Part shown: positions 62,361 to 64,000 of the stretch, in pieces
How the letters are laid out: each line of letters begins with the position of its first letter
Position numbering within the stretch: position 1 is the first letter of the stretch
Assembly (NCBI RefSeq): GCF_027497215.1
Contig: NZ_CP114904.1
Location: forward strand, 5,599,001-5,663,000
Origin: Micromonospora sp. WMMD812
Lineage (GTDB): Bacteria > Actinomycetota > Actinomycetes > Mycobacteriales > Micromonosporaceae
Direction: 5' to 3'
DNA: 64,000 nucleotides
The notes under the pieces: model-generated
What the model was told of the DNA's origin: nothing
Databases searched by the model: none
Seen by the model: only the letters and a program-made list of their open reading frames with translations
Made by a program: the position numbers and the translations under genes

Positions 62361-62435
62361 TCAGGAGTTGGGGCGCTTGCCGTGGTTCGCGCTGCTCTTC
62401 TTACGGGCCTTCTTCCTACGGGCCTTCTTCGCCAT
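62361..62435 (-). CDS. 50S ribosomal protein bL37, 24 residues
   Basis: A tiny, very basic protein that starts MAKKARRKKARKKSS and ends ANHGKRPNS. The length and the end NHGKRPN- match the 24-residue actinobacterial ribosomal protein bL37, which sits on the 50S subunit. GAGGAGG precedes the ATG. The position between the sigR-rsrA pair and the biotinyl protein is the same as in mycobacteria. It is easily missed because of its size. Confidence 0.88.
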   Translation of the reverse strand: MAKKARRKKARKKSSANHGKRPNS

Positions 62436-62653
62436 GGTGACCTCCTCGTGATGGCTGATCCGGCTGCGCACGGCCGCGGCGCCGGTGCGCGCACCGGGCG
62501 GCCCGGCGACCGGGTCCGACCCGCTGATGCTAGTGCGGCCGGCCTGGGCGGCACCGCGCCGGGGCGTGGACACTACCCGTCCGCTCCGCGCCCGCGGGCC
62601 GCCGCCGCATGATTGGATACGTCGGCAGGCAACGCGAGAGGGAGGGCCGTGAG

Positions 62654-62869
62654 ATGGCCGAGGAGATTCGCGCCGAGATGGTGGCGAACGTGTGGAAGGT
62701 CGTCGCGTCGGCCGGGGACACCGTGTCCGAGGGCGACACCCTGGTGATCCTCGAGTCGATGAAGATGGAGATCCCGGTCATCGCCGAGTCCGACGGCGTC
62801 GTGCAGCAGCTCGCGGTCAACGAGGGCGACGTGGTGCAGGACGGCGACCTGATCGCGGTGATCGGTTGA
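62654..62869 (+). CDS. Biotinyl/lipoyl-carrier protein (TB7.3-like)
   Basis: A 71-residue single biotinyl domain with the ESMKME biotin site (biotinylated Lys) and GDTVSEGDTL and DGDLIAVIG loops. It is the length of mycobacterial TB7.3 and lies in the same neighbourhood. It is not linked to a carboxylase here, so its partner is unclear. ATG 62654 has GGGAGGG 7 bases upstream. Confidence 0.92.
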   Translation: MAEEIRAEMVANVWKVVASAGDTVSEGDTLVILESMKMEIPVIAESDGVVQQLAVNEGDVVQDGDLIAVIG

Positions 62870-63372
62870 CCGGCGTGCTGGTCCGCCCCGCGACCCCGGC
62901 CGACTTCCCCGCGATCGCCCGGCTGACCCTGGCGGCCTACGAGGCGGACGGGCAGCTCAAGGGCGAACACGGCTACGGCACGGTGCTCGCCGACGTGGCG
63001 ACCCGGGCGGCGGCCGGCGAGGTGCTGGTCGCCGTGGACGAGGCCGGAGCGGTCCTCGGCTCGGTCACGTTCGTGCTCGCCGGCAGCCGCTTCGCCGAGC
63101 TGTCCGGCCCGGGCGAGGCGGAGTTCCGGATGCTGGCCGTCGACCCGGCCGCCCAGGGGCGGGGCGCCGGTGCGGCGCTCGCCCTCGCCTGCGTCGCCCG
63201 CGCCGGCGAGCTGGGCTGCTCGGCCGTGGTGATCTGCGTACGCAGCGGGATGGCCGAGACGGCCCAGCGGCTCTACGAGCGGCTCGGCTTCGTCCGGACC
63301 CCGGAGAAGGACTGGTCGCCGGTCCCCGGCGTGCGGCTGCTCGGCCTGCGCCTGGAGCTGCCCCGACCCTGA
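62866..63372 (+). CDS. GNAT-family N-acetyltransferase
   Basis: A 165-168-residue GNAT enzyme. VLVRPATPADFPAIARLTLA is the typical start, and FRMLAVDPAAQGRGAGAALA is the acetyl-CoA loop (QGRGAG). The acceptor is unknown. TTG 62866 overlaps the stop of the carrier protein (TTGA); GTG 62875 is an in-frame alternative. The overlap suggests translational coupling with the biotinyl protein. Confidence 0.88.
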   Translation: MTGVLVRPATPADFPAIARLTLAAYEADGQLKGEHGYGTVLADVATRAAAGEVLVAVDEAGAVLGSVTFVLAGSRFAELSGPGEAEFRMLAVDPAAQGRGAGAALALACVARAGELGCSAVVICVRSGMAETAQRLYERLGFVRTPEKDWSPVPGVRLLGLRLELPRP

Positions 63373-63403
63373 CCCACGCCGGCGCGGCCCTGACCCGAGC
63401 TGG

Positions 63404-64000
63404 TCAGCCGCGGTCCGCCGACTGGGAGTCCGCCGGCCCGCCCTCCGGCGGGCGGCCCGCCGCCGTGTCGCCGTCGGCCGGCTGGCCGATTCGCGCGAGC
63501 AGTTCGTCGGCCACCTCGAGCGCGATCTTCCGGCGCTCGGCGTCGGTGATGTCCGGCGTCCGGACGGCGAACCAACTGGTGTGCACCGCGAAGAGCGAGA
63601 GCGCGGCGCGCAGCTGGGCCGCGGGGGAGTCGTCGCCGCGGCAGAGTTCGCTGGCCAGTCGCATCATCCGGCCGCGCATCTGCTGCCCGGCCGCGAGGCT
63701 CTTGAGCACCGTCTGGTTCTGCTCGAAGAACCGCATCACCGAGGGATGGTCGCCGGCGAACATCGTGTCGGCGTACTGGGCGATCAGTTCCCGCCGCGTC
63801 TCGCGGGTGGCCGGCTGTGACTCGGCCCAGGCGACCAGCGCGTCGATCCGCTCCACCCGGTCGGTCACGAAGCTGGTGACGATCTCGTCCTTGCTCTTGA
63901 AGTGGTAGTAGAGCGCGGCCTTCGTCACGTTCAGCCGCTCGGCGATCTCCCGCAGCGAGGTCTTCTCGTACCCCTGTTCGGTGAAGAGTTCCAGCGCAAC
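63404..64000 (-). CDS. TetR-family regulator, 5' truncated by window end
   Basis: The frame runs off the right edge, so the true start is missing. The visible N-terminal part reads FTEQGYEKTSLREIAERLNV, then TKAALYYHFKSKDEI, a TetR helix-turn-helix. The C-terminal ligand domain follows and the protein ends Ser/Asp-rich. Ligand and targets are unknown. Confidence 0.92.
   Translation of the reverse strand, partial: VALELFTEQGYEKTSLREIAERLNVTKAALYYHFKSKDEIVTSFVTDRVERIDALVAWAESQPATRETRRELIAQYADTMFAGDHPSVMRFFEQNQTVLKSLAAGQQMRGRMMRLASELCRGDDSPAAQLRAALSLFAVHTSWFAVRTPDITDAERRKIALEVADELLARIGQPADGDTAAGRPPEGGPADSQSADRG

Noticed and set aside
1..64000. CRISPR arrays, rRNA operons, insertion sequences
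   Set aside because: No regularly spaced repeats, rRNA signatures, or transposase motifs were seen.

Overview
The window is high-GC actinobacterial DNA (GTG and ATG starts, many leaderless genes, WhiB proteins, an ECF sigma factor with a zinc anti-sigma factor, mycoredoxin). Gene content and the interspersed repeats look most like a Micromonosporaceae chromosome, probably Micromonospora or a close relative; the genus is inferred, not proven. It is ordinary chromosomal backbone with one accessory-looking cassette. I see no rRNA, CRISPR array, transposase or integrase. Both ends cut through genes (a LOG-family protein on the left, a TetR regulator on the right).

Layout. 1-8.7 kb: two tandem LOG-family genes, then adnA-adnB (helicase-nuclease for double-strand break resection). 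8.9-14.9 kb: cold-shock protein and DEAD-box RNA helicase, a small membrane protein, an active/inactive M16 protease pair, and a NudC-like Nudix enzyme. 15.1-16.9 kb: an XRE/DUF5753 regulator with a DUF397 partner and a small unknown gene. 17.1-24.9 kb: MFS transporter, mycoredoxin, uvrD2, whiB7 with a full leader attenuator, an ABC1/AarF kinase, and a ThiF-like protein with a DnaA-box cluster in its upstream region. 25-32.6 kb: a DUF5679 zinc ribbon, a YgjP-like metallopeptidase, a DUF2342-type zincin, a PDZ-Lon protease and a UPF0182 membrane protein. From adnAB to UPF0182 this follows, with insertions, the mycobacterial order Rv3202c to Rv3193c as I remember it.

32.8-34.2 kb holds a SigE-family ECF sigma factor and a membrane partner. 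34.3-41.9 kb is a carbohydrate cassette (ROK regulator, GH27, GH95, SGNH hydrolase) bracketed by two identical initiator tRNA genes. 42-48.6 kb carries an orphan sugar-binding lipoprotein, purC, an acetate-uptake-type transporter, glpK, a PRPP-synthetase-like gene and an anti-sigma-type ATPase. 48.7-50.5 kb is a MacS/MacR-type two-component pair. 50.6-56.3 kb has a DUF5709 protein, a STAS-ATPase fusion, an SDR, a GT4 glycosyltransferase, a DMT-type transporter and hisN. 56.3-63.4 kb is a second block resembling the mycobacterial sigH neighbourhood: rsgA, aroA, SRAP protein, a WhiB protein, an alpha/beta hydrolase, sigR/sigH with its anti-sigma factor, the tiny ribosomal protein bL37, a 71-residue biotinyl protein and a GNAT enzyme.

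Themes: DNA repair (AdnAB, UvrD2, SRAP), thiol-oxidative stress (SigR/RsrA, mycoredoxin with a matching promoter), antibiotic-induced resistance control (WhiB7) and plant-polysaccharide side-chain use. The most informative signals are in non-coding DNA: the whiB7 attenuator, the double start and double promoter of sigR, the shared mrx/uvrD2 promoter, three DnaA boxes away from any dnaA gene, the tRNA-fMet duplication, and two families of short dispersed repeats, one of which supplies the C-terminus of a transporter.
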